DNA from: Acinetobacter schindleri CIP 107287
GTDB lineage: Bacteria > Pseudomonadota > Gammaproteobacteria > Pseudomonadales > Moraxellaceae
Assembly: GCF_000368625.1 (NCBI RefSeq)
Contig: NZ_KB849575.1
Coordinates: 245,904 to 309,903 of the forward strand
Length of the DNA stretch: 64,000 nt
Reading direction: 5' to 3'
This document shows positions 45,573-55,005 of the stretch, piece after piece; position 1 is the first letter of the stretch; every line of letters starts with the position of its first letter. Position numbers and translations under genes: made by a program. Below the pieces are notes generated by a model. That model made no database searches. It worked only from the letters and a program-made list of their open reading frames with translations, and was not told the DNA's origin.

Positions 45573-46034
45573 ATGAATAGTCAGACTAATGTGAACGCAG
45601 TGTCGGCCGATAAAATCAGCCAACAGGAGCTACAGCATCTCATTACCGTATCTACGGGATTTATTGATGCGTATATCATCGACTGTCATGGCAAGGATCC
45701 GATGTTGCTGCCGCAGAACATTGTTCTGTCAGCGCTGGATAGTGCTACACAGGTAAAAACTGTAGAGTGGCATGATGCACAACTTCCGGTTTATGCAGTG
45801 AATGATCCAGACCGTAAGAATGGTGTAGCATTAGTTATTGAAGGGGATGAAGCGAATCAGCGTTTTGCTCTGATGTGCAATGAAATGCCCAAGACCATCC
45901 GTTTACGTATTTCGGAAATTGTCGATGATGAACGCGAAGTGACAGATCCGACGATTTTCCAGTATGTACGTATGGGCGAGGAGATGTACCATATTCCGCA
46001 GATGGCACATATTCAGTCCCTAGTCGGCCATTAA
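45573..46034 (+). CDS. chpC: CheW-like protein, ChpC-type
   Basis: A 153-residue protein immediately after chpA (stop to start gap three bases) and ended by a terminator. The segment V-L-S-A-L-D-S-A-T-Q-V and A-L-V-I-E-G-D-E-A-N-Q-R-F-A-L-M fit a reduced CheW fold, as in ChpC of the Pseudomonas Chp cluster. In that system ChpC links additional receptors to ChpA. The assignment rests mainly on position and fold-like pattern, as CheW proteins are weakly conserved. Confidence 0.7.
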   Translation: MNSQTNVNAVSADKISQQELQHLITVSTGFIDAYIIDCHGKDPMLLPQNIVLSALDSATQVKTVEWHDAQLPVYAVNDPDRKNGVALVIEGDEANQRFALMCNEMPKTIRLRISEIVDDEREVTDPTIFQYVRMGEEMYHIPQMAHIQSLVGH

Positions 46035-46054
46035 GCTATATAGATCTAAGAATA

Positions 46055-46088
46055 TAAAAAAGGAACTCAACGGAGTTCCTTTTTTATT
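46055..46088. terminator. Bidirectional terminator
   Basis: AAAAAAGGAACTC / GAGTTCCTTTTTT between the end of the pil-chp operon and the converging dapE gene. Confidence 0.92.
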
Positions 46089-46107
46089 TGGAGCTTTTCA
46101 ATTTGGC

Positions 46108-47262
<1,155 letters not shown>

Positions 47263-47322
47263 TCAAGAATATTGTGTGCACTATGATAGGCGAAGAAATA
47301 GTAATTTGGGAATCTCAGGCAT

Positions 47323-47353
47323 AAAAAAACCCTGGCAATGACAGGGTTTTTTT
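47323..47353 (-). terminator. Terminator of the entericidin-like gene
   Basis: AAAAAACCCTG / CAGGGTTTTTT hairpin 16 bases after the minus-strand stop of the small lipoprotein gene. Confidence 0.9.
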
Positions 47354-47368
47354 ATTGGCGCAGTCGAA

Positions 47369-47518
47369 TTAATTGCGACGGATTTCTTCAGAAGTTTTTT
47401 CTGCTGTACCTGTTACTGCATCACCAGCTTTAGATACATCTTTACCGAAACCCTTAAAGGTGTTACAGCCTGTTAATACAAATGCCATTACTAAAGTCGT
47501 AGCTAAAATTTTTTTCAT
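47369..47518 (-). CDS. Entericidin-like small lipoprotein
   Basis: A 49-residue product beginning MKKILATTLVMAFVLTGC, with lipobox L-T-G-C (Cys18) and a short mature part N-T-F-K-G-F-G-K-D-V-S-K-A-G-D-A-V. That sequence resembles the entericidin A/B family (N-T-x-x-G-x-G-x-D-I/V pattern). GGAG lies six bases before ATG 47518; two further in-frame ATGs are present just upstream. Entericidins are envelope lipoproteins; EcnB is described as promoting bacteriolysis in stationary phase in enteric bacteria. Whether this copy is toxic is unknown. No antidote gene is adjacent. Confidence 0.8.
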   Translation of the reverse strand: MKKILATTLVMAFVLTGCNTFKGFGKDVSKAGDAVTGTAEKTSEEIRRN

Positions 47519-47655
47519 CATCATCTCCGTATTATCAATAATAAAATTATTATGATGTGGAACTTAGATTAGAAAATATACGAAAGAAAAAATATATGGT
47601 TTTCATAGTGCTTGAGTAAATTAATGTAATATTTATCAAATTTTCCAGTAATCAG

Positions 47656-48504
47656 TTAGAGCAAGGTAGGAATCCGAAACATATAAAATTCTTCGCTCAG
47701 TGCCGATTTATATAAACCATTGGTCCACCACTGTGGATAGTCACTGCTCATATGCAGGTTCGGATAGATCCATTCATGCCGTTGCAGGCGATAAAAGTAT
47801 TTCTCCTGGGTGGGAATCTGATAGCCCCAGCGACCCAAACGCCGTCCGGTATTGACCCAGTCTGGAATAGGCGCGATATGGTGAATCGGTAAATACAGTT
47901 GACCTTTCAATACACAGAAACGCTGATCAATTGGATAATCCAGCGCATCCTGAAACTGGAACTGCTTTTGGGTGAAATGCTTCAGCTTGCGATTCAATGT
48001 ATCGCTTCGGTTTAATCCATACCAATGCGGCAAGCTAAAGTCTGCTTCAGCCAGATAATATTTTAAAGCAATTTCCCAGTGTTCGATTTTTCCGGTGAGT
48101 TTATTGAACAACAGAAAATCAAGTTCACCTAAGGTTTTGGGTCCATCAATCTTCTGAATACTATGTCCAAGCAGGGTATAGGGATGATAACCCTTATCCA
48201 GCAGCCAGAACCAAATCAGCATTTCAAAACGTAGCCCAAGACGAGTGCTTTTGAGTTGTGCAACAAAGTTTTCCAAAGCCTGTGGATTTTGATCCAGTTC
48301 TAAAAGTCGTGGATGATAATTTTCCAGATGCTGTTGCCACATCTGATCTGGATGCAAGTCAAAGGCATGCTCTAGTTCAAGTTCGTCAGGCACCTGAGAA
48401 AGGATATTTGGACTGCCAACAGCGAATGCCAGCTGACGTACCAGTGGATGCTGATACTGTTGCCACGGTGCAATAAAATCCTGAGTCAGGCAGGGTACAG
48501 GCAT
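47656..48504 (-). CDS. DUF1853 family protein
   Basis: A 282-residue cytoplasmic protein. The order of blocks fits DUF1853: an N-terminal P-L-V-R-Q-L-A-F segment, R-L-G-L-R-F-E-M-L-I-W-F-W-L, G-E-L-D-F-L-L (near residue 127), H-W-E-I-A-L-K-Y-Y-L (near residue 146) and a C-terminal W-G-Y-Q-I-P-T. Several motifs recall PD-(D/E)xK nuclease strands (E...E-L-D-F...W-E-I-A-L-K), noted as inference only. The upstream neighbour is divergent. Function is not established. Confidence 0.8.
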   Translation of the reverse strand: MPVPCLTQDFIAPWQQYQHPLVRQLAFAVGSPNILSQVPDELELEHAFDLHPDQMWQQHLENYHPRLLELDQNPQALENFVAQLKSTRLGLRFEMLIWFWLLDKGYHPYTLLGHSIQKIDGPKTLGELDFLLFNKLTGKIEHWEIALKYYLAEADFSLPHWYGLNRSDTLNRKLKHFTQKQFQFQDALDYPIDQRFCVLKGQLYLPIHHIAPIPDWVNTGRRLGRWGYQIPTQEKYFYRLQRHEWIYPNLHMSSDYPQWWTNGLYKSALSEEFYMFRIPTLL

Positions 48505-48592
48505 GAAGAGTCCTAGCTAAATATGCAGAAATACAACGGATAAGAATCAAAAACACCTTATACTACCCCAATTCCGTGGTTAGGGTTGCTGT

Positions 48593-48988
48593 ATGAAAGT
48601 GTTGTTTTGGCGAAGTCTAGTGGTCATTTTTGTGACATTGGGCTTTATAGGTGCAATTTTGCCTGGCATGCCAACAACGGTTTTCTTGATTCTGGCCACA
48701 TGGGCTGCCTCTAAAGGCTGGCCGCAGATGGATGAATGGCTGCTGAATCACCCTAAATATGGACAGACTTTACGCGACTGGCGTGCCAATCGGACCGTGC
48801 CGCGTAAAGCCAAATGGTTTGCTAGTATCATGATGCTGGTTAGCGGGATTATCATGTTATTTACCAATGCACCGCTGGCTGTCAAAATCTTTACTGATCT
48901 GACCATGTTGATCGTGGCAATCTGGTTATGGTGCCGCCCGGAACCCAAGCCAATCTCTGAAAAGCATATACCGTCTGAAAGGGAATAA
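48593..48988 (+). CDS. YbaN family inner-membrane protein (DUF454)
   Basis: A 131-residue protein with an N-terminal helix (residues 5-25, L-V-V-I-F-V-T-L-G-F-I-G-A-I-L-P-G-M-P). The P-T-T-V-F-L-I-L-A motif follows, then W-A-A-S-K-G-W-P and H-P-x-Y-G. Two C-terminal hydrophobic segments complete the usual DUF454 topology. The next gene starts four bases beyond its stop, implying co-transcription with the L,D-transpeptidase. Function is unknown. Confidence 0.85.
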   Translation: MKVLFWRSLVVIFVTLGFIGAILPGMPTTVFLILATWAASKGWPQMDEWLLNHPKYGQTLRDWRANRTVPRKAKWFASIMMLVSGIIMLFTNAPLAVKIFTDLTMLIVAIWLWCRPEPKPISEKHIPSERE

Positions 48989-48992
48989 ATGT

Positions 48993-49499
48993 ATGCAGCA
49001 ATGGACTATAGAACAAGCCGATATTCAGATTAATCTGGCTGCACAAAAACTGTATCTGCCTCGTTTTGCCAAGAGTTATTCAATTTCAAGCGGTAAAAAT
49101 GGTATCGGAGAAATAGAAAATAGTGGTAAAACGCCTCGAGGCTGGCATAAAGTTGCGCAAAAAATCGGGGCTGATACACCATTGAATAGTGTATTTATTG
49201 CCCGTCAGGCTACAGGAGAGATTTATTCTGAATCACTGGCAGCAGAATTTCCCAATCGGGATTGGATTCTGACCCGGATTTTATGGCTGAGTGGTTTGGA
49301 AGACGGTTTTAACTGTGGTGAAGGTTGTGATACTTACCGCCGTTATATCTACATTCATGGCACGCCAGACACAGAACCGATGGGGATACCAATGTCACAT
49401 GGCTGTATCCGTATGCGTAATACCGACCTGATCGAGCTGTTTGATCTGGTTAATGAGCAGGCTCTGGTTTATATCTCAGAACATGCTTTAGAAAAATAG
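48993..49499 (+). CDS. L,D-transpeptidase-like (YkuD-domain) protein
   Basis: A 168-residue protein with the YkuD catalytic motif I-H-G-T-P followed by M-S-H-G-C-I-R-M (nucleophile Cys138, with His of the same motif). Such enzymes form 3-3 crosslinks or attach proteins in peptidoglycan. The sequence has no clear signal peptide or membrane segment, which is unusual for a cell-wall enzyme. Either the start is mis-set or export is atypical. It overlaps or follows ybaN closely (start four bases after its stop). Confidence 0.8.
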   Translation: MQQWTIEQADIQINLAAQKLYLPRFAKSYSISSGKNGIGEIENSGKTPRGWHKVAQKIGADTPLNSVFIARQATGEIYSESLAAEFPNRDWILTRILWLSGLEDGFNCGEGCDTYRRYIYIHGTPDTEPMGIPMSHGCIRMRNTDLIELFDLVNEQALVYISEHALEK

Positions 49500-50042
49500 T
49501 CTCTTACCAATGTTTTCATGGCTCCTATTTTAAATCTCTACAGAGAGTGAGATAGGGTAGAGAGCGTAAAAGGATTTTATCTCACTATTCACATTTAAAT
49601 ATGAGTGACCAGGTAGCTGTAGAGCAAAATGAAAAACATCGTTTGCCTTTGAAATAAGCTGAATTTCCTCCTGAATCGAAAAATATGGCATAAATCCCGC
49701 CTTATTTCTGATTAAAAATAATTGCAGATACGTTTTTACATGATCACAACGTGTCCTTAGATAAAGCTTTGTATACTATTTCGGCTAAATAGCAGCTTTT
49801 GGACCGTATGGTGTATAAAAGGAACGATCCCGCAAGCAATGAATACCGCCTTTATCTGAGTTCGAGATTCAATAAATTTCGGTATGGACTTAAAAAATAA
49901 ACAAAAAGTGTTGTTTTTTTTGGCGATCAACCTATTTTTTAATCACTCGAGCCTAAAAAGTGGAAAACATTCGGAAAAGCGTTTGACACGCTGTGAAGAT
50001 TCTCTATAATGCACCTCATCAAGCGATGAAGTCGATTTGAAA
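49500..50042. other. AT-rich spacer and tRNA promoter region
   Basis: About 540 bases without a supportable protein gene. A 30-codon frame at 49808 has no ribosome-binding site and is not accepted. The last 60 bases hold the tRNA promoter. Confidence 0.6.
49983..50010 (+). promoter_or_regulatory. Sigma-70 promoter of the tRNA array
   Basis: Consensus TTGACA at 49983-49988 and TATAAT at 50005-50010, separated by 16 bases and followed by GCACC, a G/C-rich discriminator-like stretch. It sits 33 bases before the first tRNA. Such strong promoters are usual for stable RNAs. Confidence 0.9.
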
Positions 50043-50118
50043 GGGCGCTTAGCTCAGTTGGTAGAGCGTCTGCCTTACAAGCAGAATGTCGGCGGTTCGA
50101 TCCCGTCAGCGCCCACCA
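50043..50118 (+). tRNA. tRNA-Val (TAC)
   Basis: A 76-nt cloverleaf including encoded CCA. Acceptor GGGCGCT pairs near the 3' end, the anticodon loop is C-T-T-A-C-A-A, and the T-loop is GTTCGATCC. It is the first gene of a six-tRNA array and identical by eye to the copies at 50382 and 50660. Confidence 0.96.
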
Positions 50119-50147
50119 AGTTTCTTTCAAAGTTAAGATCTTTTAGT

Positions 50148-50224
50148 GCAGCGGTAGTTCAGTTGGTTAGAATACCGGCCTGTCACGCCGGGGGTCGCGG
50201 GTTCGAGTCCCGTCCGCTGCGCCA
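50148..50224 (+). tRNA. tRNA-Asp (GTC)
   Basis: A 77-nt cloverleaf with CCA. Acceptor GCAGCGG pairs with CCGCTGC, and the anticodon loop is C-T-G-T-C-A-C. Discriminator G matches the Asp identity set. Confidence 0.96.
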
Positions 50225-50273
50225 CTTTAAGTTCTTGATGAATCGTTTGCCACAATAGCGACATTGTGTAAGT

Positions 50274-50350
50274 GCAGCGGTAGTTCAGTTGGTTAGAATA
50301 CCGGCCTGTCACGCCGGGGGTCGCGGGTTCGAGTCCCGTCCGCTGCGCCA
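50274..50350 (+). tRNA. tRNA-Asp (GTC), second copy
   Basis: Identical by eye to the copy at 50148. Preceded by a 49-base spacer. Confidence 0.96.
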
Positions 50351-50381
50351 TCCTTAGAATCGAAACAGTTTGACCCTTTAA

Positions 50382-50457
50382 GGGCGCTTAGCTCAGTTGG
50401 TAGAGCGTCTGCCTTACAAGCAGAATGTCGGCGGTTCGATCCCGTCAGCGCCCACCA
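50382..50457 (+). tRNA. tRNA-Val (TAC), second copy
   Basis: Identical by eye to the copy at 50043, with encoded CCA. Confidence 0.96.
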
Positions 50458-50480
50458 TATCTTTTATAGATATACGACAC

Positions 50481-50557
50481 GCAGCGGTAGTTCAGTTGGT
50501 TAGAATACCGGCCTGTCACGCCGGGGGTCGCGGGTTCGAGTCCCGTCCGCTGCGCCA
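50481..50557 (+). tRNA. tRNA-Asp (GTC), third copy
   Basis: Identical by eye to the other two Asp genes. Only 23 bases separate it from the preceding Val gene. Confidence 0.96.
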
Positions 50558-50659
50558 TTTTTCATTTCCTGATGTGAAAAATGTGTTATCAAAGTCCAAG
50601 ACTACGCGCTTCGCTTGTCTTGCATCATAAAAAATAACGATGTTATTTTTTATTCTTCA

Positions 50660-50735
50660 GGGCGCTTAGCTCAGTTGGTAGAGCGTCTGCCTTACAAGCA
50701 GAATGTCGGCGGTTCGATCCCGTCAGCGCCCACCA
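50660..50735 (+). tRNA. tRNA-Val (TAC), third copy
   Basis: Last gene of the array, identical by eye to the other Val copies. The 102-base spacer before it contains an AT-rich AAATAACG...GTTATTTTT inverted repeat around 50630-50650. Confidence 0.96.
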
Positions 50736-50802
50736 TATTCTCTCTTGCTTAAAATCTCAATTTTTCTTAGAATCCTAAGTCTATAATAATTTATAAGATT
50801 TC

Positions 50803-51270
50803 ATGGCTATGAGAAATCCATATCAGCGCAAGGCCGCGGCTAAAGCTCAAAATACTCCTTACGATCCTCTACAAGTTTATAAACAGTTCATCGAAACAAT
50901 TGTGGCACAAGGCTGCATTTACGCCTTATACCAAGATGGCTGGGCACTCTGTGCAACGCCAGCAGGGCAAAAGGCTTTTGCAACCTGGCAGAGTAAAGGC
51001 TTGGCAAAACTGCTCATCAAAGATAACTGGGAAAAATACGAAATTCAGGAAATCAGCTTTAAAGATTTTATTGAAAAAGTGATTCCTTTCCTGCGTGAAG
51101 AGCATACCGCTTTATCTCTAGATCTGACGCCTGAAGGGCAAAATATTCTGGTTGCACCAGAAAAAATGCTGCTGGATATCAAGAATTATCTGTATCAGAT
51201 TTATGTGCAGAAGCCAGAAATATTTAAAAGTGGTCATATTCCATTGCCACGCCAGATCCGATTGCATTGA
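50803..51270 (+). CDS. DUF2750-like protein
   Basis: A 155-residue protein with a basic N-terminus (M-A-M-R-N-P-Y-Q-R-K-A-A-A-K) and the DUF2750 pattern F-I-E-T-I-V-A-Q-G-C-I-Y-A-L-Y-Q-D-G-W-A-L-C. This is followed by W-Q-S-K-G-L-A, W-E-K-Y-E-I-Q-E-I-S and a C-terminal segment ending R-Q-I-R-L-H. No transmembrane helix. The start could be M1 or M3. It follows the tRNA array on the same strand. Function unknown; members are often predicted immunity-like or regulatory proteins without proof. Confidence 0.7.
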   Translation: MAMRNPYQRKAAAKAQNTPYDPLQVYKQFIETIVAQGCIYALYQDGWALCATPAGQKAFATWQSKGLAKLLIKDNWEKYEIQEISFKDFIEKVIPFLREEHTALSLDLTPEGQNILVAPEKMLLDIKNYLYQIYVQKPEIFKSGHIPLPRQIRLH

Positions 51271-51294
51271 TTTTCGTCTTTTAAATCACTCTTT

Positions 51295-52077
51295 TTAATA
51301 TTCATTCAGCAACCAGCCGCTAAGAAAAGCAAAATACTCGCGTAGCCACGAGTTATAGCGAATATATAGTGGTGTTTCTGCGCTAATACTGATGACCTGT
51401 GTATAGCCCTGATGTCTGGCTATGGCACGAGTACGAATGCTATGAAAGTCACTGGTGATAATGGTAATTGGATCATTCAAAGTAATCTGATGACTTTTTA
51501 AAATCTTTTTGGAGTTAATCAGATTGAGTTCGGTGCTGGTACTTTGATCTTCCATTGCAACTGGATTACGAACAGCAGGATATGACTGTTTAAGGTAAGC
51601 CTGCATCACTTCGGCTTCAGTATATTTCTCCTGAAAACTCAAGCCGCCCGTCATAATGATCAATGCTTCTGGATGCAATTGTGCATATTTAGCTGCAGTG
51701 TCGAGACGTTTTTGCAAGGTTGGCGAGGGTCGGTTGTTTTCTATACCACTACCTAAAACCAGGATTGCCTTGGTTGGCAATTGGGTATTATCACTATTGA
51801 TATTGCTTTGAATATAACCAAAGAAGATCAGAACACTGGCGACCAAGGTAAAAAGTCCAATCCACATCCATTTTCATACACTGGAACGAAACCTGGAATG
51901 CTGGTGCCATTGCTGGAAATAGGAAAAGAACAGGGCGTAAATAATCAGTAAGACGCCAATCAATAGTGGTAGCAAGATTCCCAGATGAATCTTGTCCTGT
52001 AAGAGTAACCAGAGACTGTCTGCACTCAGTAAAATCCCTGCAATACTACTGATCAGGCGTTTATAAAAATCTGACAT
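51295..52077 (-). pseudogene. YdcF-family (DUF218) membrane protein gene interrupted by an in-frame TGA
   Basis: Two adjacent frames, 51874-52077 and 51295-51867, are in the same phase and separated only by TGA-AAA-TGG. Together they would make a 260-residue protein. It has three N-terminal transmembrane helices (the third starts M-W-I-G-L-F-T-L-V) and a DUF218 domain with A-I-L-V-L-G-S-G-I (near residue 105), I-I-M-T-G-G and I-I-T-S-D-F-H-S-I-R-T-R. AGGA seven bases before ATG 52077 marks the start; upstream frame extends to 52098. TGA replaces what would be residue 68, a simple C-to-T change from CGA (Arg) being a plausible origin. The downstream part might restart at ATG 51867. Confidence 0.75.
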
Positions 52078-52133
52078 GAATGATCCTGTAATTTTCATAT
52101 TTTATTGTAAGCATTTCAGTCTTATAGGCAATT

Positions 52134-52165
52134 AAAAAAACCGGGCAACATGGCCCGGTTTTTTT
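52134..52165 (-). terminator. Terminator of the PepSY reductase gene
   Basis: AAAAAAACCGGGC / GCCCGGTTTTTTT hairpin 14 bases after the reductase stop. Confidence 0.92.
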
Positions 52166-52178
52166 CATCACTTACTGA

Positions 52179-54839
52179 TTAATACACATCACGGCGATAA
52201 CGACCGTCCTGACGTAACTGATCAACAGTTGATTCACCTAGAATATCAATCAGTGCCTGATCGACATCACTGGCCATGCCATCAATGCTACCGCAGACAT
52301 AAATCACAGCACCATTGTTCACCCAGGTTTTCAGCTCATCCGCCTGTTCACGGAGCTTGTGATGTACATAAACTTTTTCAGCCTGATCACGTGAGAATGC
52401 CAGATCCAGACGTTTTAGTGTACCTACAGTCAACCAGGCTTCCAGGGTTTCCTGATAGAAGAAATCGTGTGCACGCTGACGTTCACCGAAGATCAGCCAG
52501 TTTTCATTATAGTCCTGACGGTTACGAGTATGCAGTAAACTCATCAGGCCAGCGATCCCGGTACCATTACCAATACAGATAATTGGGCGGTTATCATCCA
52601 CCAGATGAAAGGAATCATTGCTGCGAATACGCAAGGCAATAGGTGCATTGAGTGCGGCATATTGTGTTAACCAGCCTGAACCTAGACCAAGTTCACCAGA
52701 GGCATCCTGTTGCTGACGAACCACCAGACGCAAGATCTGTTGGCTTGGAATACTGGCAATAGAATATTCACGTGTTGGTAACACGGGTAACTGATTCAGT
52801 AATTCTTCTGAAGAAATAAATGGAAAAATTGGCTGAGTCAGATCACGATTCCAAAGGATGTCTTCTATACGTTGCTGCATAGAGGCAACTACAGTACCTG
52901 CGGGAATTTGGTGTGCTGCCAGGAATTGTGCAATGCGTTCAGCACTGTTCCCTGGCTGGATTTCTGCAATATCACCCGCTTGCCATTGTGCTTCATGTTC
53001 AGGTTTAAATTCCAGGTTAAAGGCTGGAGCTCCCAGACTGCCTGGATTCAACACCTCACGTTTTACAAGGGTCCAATGGTCAAAGGTTTTATCAATATCC
53101 ATGGCCTGAAGTTCTAGCTGAGTTGACTGAGCGAGTGCGGCATTCCATTGCTGGATATGCTCGTTACTGGCATTGTCGACTTCAATAGTGACAAATAATT
53201 GCTGAGCACCATTATTTTTCAGCCATTGATCAATACGGTGACCAAAACTACAGAAAGTATCCGGATATTCTTTAGAACCCAGCGCCAGTACAGCATAATG
53301 AAGATGACTCAGGTCAGCCTGACCGGACATAATTTTCTTCTCAAATGACGAAGCCAGGTCTGGTGCTTCACCGGTACCATAAGTACTTGCAATAAAGAGC
53401 ACCTGTTCAGCCTGTTGCAGATCAGCCAGCGTCAGCTGTTGTACGGCTTTTACTGTTGCTGGTTGATGTGCTTGTTGCAAGGCAGTTGCGGTACGCCATG
53501 CCAGCTGTTCAGAAACACCGGTTTGTGTGGCATAAGTAATCAGCCAAGACTTGGCATTTGGATCAATATCGATGGCTGTAGCGCCTTGACGTGCGGCAAG
53601 GGTTAATTTCTTCTGTTTACGACGCTTCAGATACAGCATCCAGCCAGTCACAAAGAAAAGTGGCATGAGCAGTGACGTGACCATGGCAAAGAACTGATAA
53701 ATCGGACCAAAGAAGCTGCCACGGTGCACCGGTAGCATACTGCTCATGATCTTTTCATTCAGCTTTTTGTCTTCATACATTTCTACCGATGTAAAAGCTG
53801 CATCCTGATAGTTATAAGTAGCATTATTACGGGCACGCTCATGCTGAACTTCAACATCGGTAAAGCTGAGTTTTAATTCACCATCGGCTTTTTTAGGAAT
53901 ATTAAAAGTAACTGTTGAATATTTGTCATTAAATTCATTCTGGAAACCTGCCCAGCTCTTGTTCAATGCAGTAAGTAGAAGGGTATCGTCAACACCTTTC
54001 TCGCGACCTTCACCGCGATTTTCGCGCTGACCTTCGCTTCGTGGACCACTTTCGCCTGCACCTTCACCACGAGAACCACGTTGACCTTCACCACGTGATT
54101 CGCCAGCACTACGACCTTGTTCTGCACCACCACGGCCGCCTTGACCTTGCTGCATTTCAGGTTGTGGACGTTCTACACCCAGTACCTTGAACATACCGTT
54201 GCGCCACCAGTCATAAGACCAGTACAGTCCGGTACACGCCAGGATCAGGTAAAAAATCACGACCCAGGTTCCAACAACCGCGTGCAGATCCCAGATAAAG
54301 TTACGACCTTTCAGTTGCGGCTTCACAGCTAGCCACTGCTTCATTGAATGGCGTTTTGGCCAGCGTAGGTAAAGACCCGACAAGACAAAGAAAATCAGCA
54401 TCAGGGCACACGCACCTGTGATCTGCTTGCCGACAGGACCCATGGTTAAATAACGGTGTAACTGCTGTATGAACTGGAAGAACTCGCGGCCTTTGATTTC
54501 AGGCAGTACTTCAGCCGTATATGGGTTGACCATCATGTTGTAGCCACGACGAGCACCTTCTTTGGCAATATTAACCGTACTGGATCCTGTTGGACTGGCA
54601 TCCAGGCTCACGCTGTTGATCTGCATTTCAGGATTTTGCTGCTTAAAATGCTGATACAGCTCAGCCGGGCTGAGTTTCGGCCCTGATTGTGCCTGTACGG
54701 TATAACTGTCCGTATTGATCCATTTCAGGATCTGTTGTTCATAGGAATATATCGCCCCGGTAACGCCCATAATTGACAGGACCAGACCGGCAGTAATTCC
54801 AAGAAACCAGTGGATCTGGAAAAAGGTTTTTTTAAACAT
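52179..54839 (-). CDS. PepSY membrane domain fused to flavodoxin and FAD/NAD reductase
   Basis: An 886-residue inner-membrane flavoprotein. PepSY-associated helices lie near residues 8-34, 145-165, 185-210 and 378-400. A periplasmic part includes a remarkable 60-residue Gly/Glu/Arg/Gln-rich run (about 228-288). Cytoplasmic domains follow: flavodoxin (about 420-555, A-S-T-Y-G-T-G-E-A), an FAD-binding domain (about 575-725, R-E-Y-S-I-A-S-I) and an NADPH-binding domain (about 745-886, G-N-G-T-G-I-A-G-L, ending in R-R-D-V-Y as in CysJ). The family includes reductases linked to siderophore-iron release. A Fur-box-like site lies 82 bases upstream, supporting iron regulation. The physiological electron acceptor is inferred. 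Confidence 0.88.
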   Translation of the reverse strand: MFKKTFFQIHWFLGITAGLVLSIMGVTGAIYSYEQQILKWINTDSYTVQAQSGPKLSPAELYQHFKQQNPEMQINSVSLDASPTGSSTVNIAKEGARRGYNMMVNPYTAEVLPEIKGREFFQFIQQLHRYLTMGPVGKQITGACALMLIFFVLSGLYLRWPKRHSMKQWLAVKPQLKGRNFIWDLHAVVGTWVVIFYLILACTGLYWSYDWWRNGMFKVLGVERPQPEMQQGQGGRGGAEQGRSAGESRGEGQRGSRGEGAGESGPRSEGQRENRGEGREKGVDDTLLLTALNKSWAGFQNEFNDKYSTVTFNIPKKADGELKLSFTDVEVQHERARNNATYNYQDAAFTSVEMYEDKKLNEKIMSSMLPVHRGSFFGPIYQFFAMVTSLLMPLFFVTGWMLYLKRRKQKKLTLAARQGATAIDIDPNAKSWLITYATQTGVSEQLAWRTATALQQAHQPATVKAVQQLTLADLQQAEQVLFIASTYGTGEAPDLASSFEKKIMSGQADLSHLHYAVLALGSKEYPDTFCSFGHRIDQWLKNNGAQQLFVTIEVDNASNEHIQQWNAALAQSTQLELQAMDIDKTFDHWTLVKREVLNPGSLGAPAFNLEFKPEHEAQWQAGDIAEIQPGNSAERIAQFLAAHQIPAGTVVASMQQRIEDILWNRDLTQPIFPFISSEELLNQLPVLPTREYSIASIPSQQILRLVVRQQQDASGELGLGSGWLTQYAALNAPIALRIRSNDSFHLVDDNRPIICIGNGTGIAGLMSLLHTRNRQDYNENWLIFGERQRAHDFFYQETLEAWLTVGTLKRLDLAFSRDQAEKVYVHHKLREQADELKTWVNNGAVIYVCGSIDGMASDVDQALIDILGESTVDQLRQDGRYRRDVY

Positions 54840-54920
54840 GGTCGTTGGATGAAAATACGAATATTAGAAAATGGTCTGATTATAAAGGAATATCGCAATA
54901 GAATGATGGATTTTGCGGAT

Positions 54921-54939
54921 AATATTTATTCTCATTATC
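54921..54939 (-). promoter_or_regulatory. Fur-box-like site upstream of the PepSY reductase
   Basis: On the minus strand GATAATGAGAATAAATATT matches 15 of 19 positions of the Fur consensus (GATAATGATAATCATTATC). It lies 82 bases before the start codon; a TATAAT at 54879-54884 follows it on the same strand. Confidence 0.6.
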
Positions 54940-54957
54940 GTTTACAGTTATGAATAC

Positions 54958-54991
54958 AAAAAAACCTCCGTACCTAGGTAGGAGGTTTTTT
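54958..54991 (-). terminator. Terminator of the YcxB-like gene
   Basis: AAAAAACCTCC / GGAGGTTTTTT hairpin about 15 bases after the stop at 55006. Confidence 0.9.
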
Positions 54992-55005
54992 AATGAAAAT
55001 TCGTA

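Noticed and set aside
49808..49900. 30-codon frame in the spacer before the tRNAs
   Set aside because: No ribosome-binding site or recognisable product.
50043..50735. Regularly repeated units that might look like a CRISPR or short-ORF array
   Set aside because: The repeats fold as complete tRNA-Val and tRNA-Asp with CCA ends; frames of 60-78 codons across them are artefacts.
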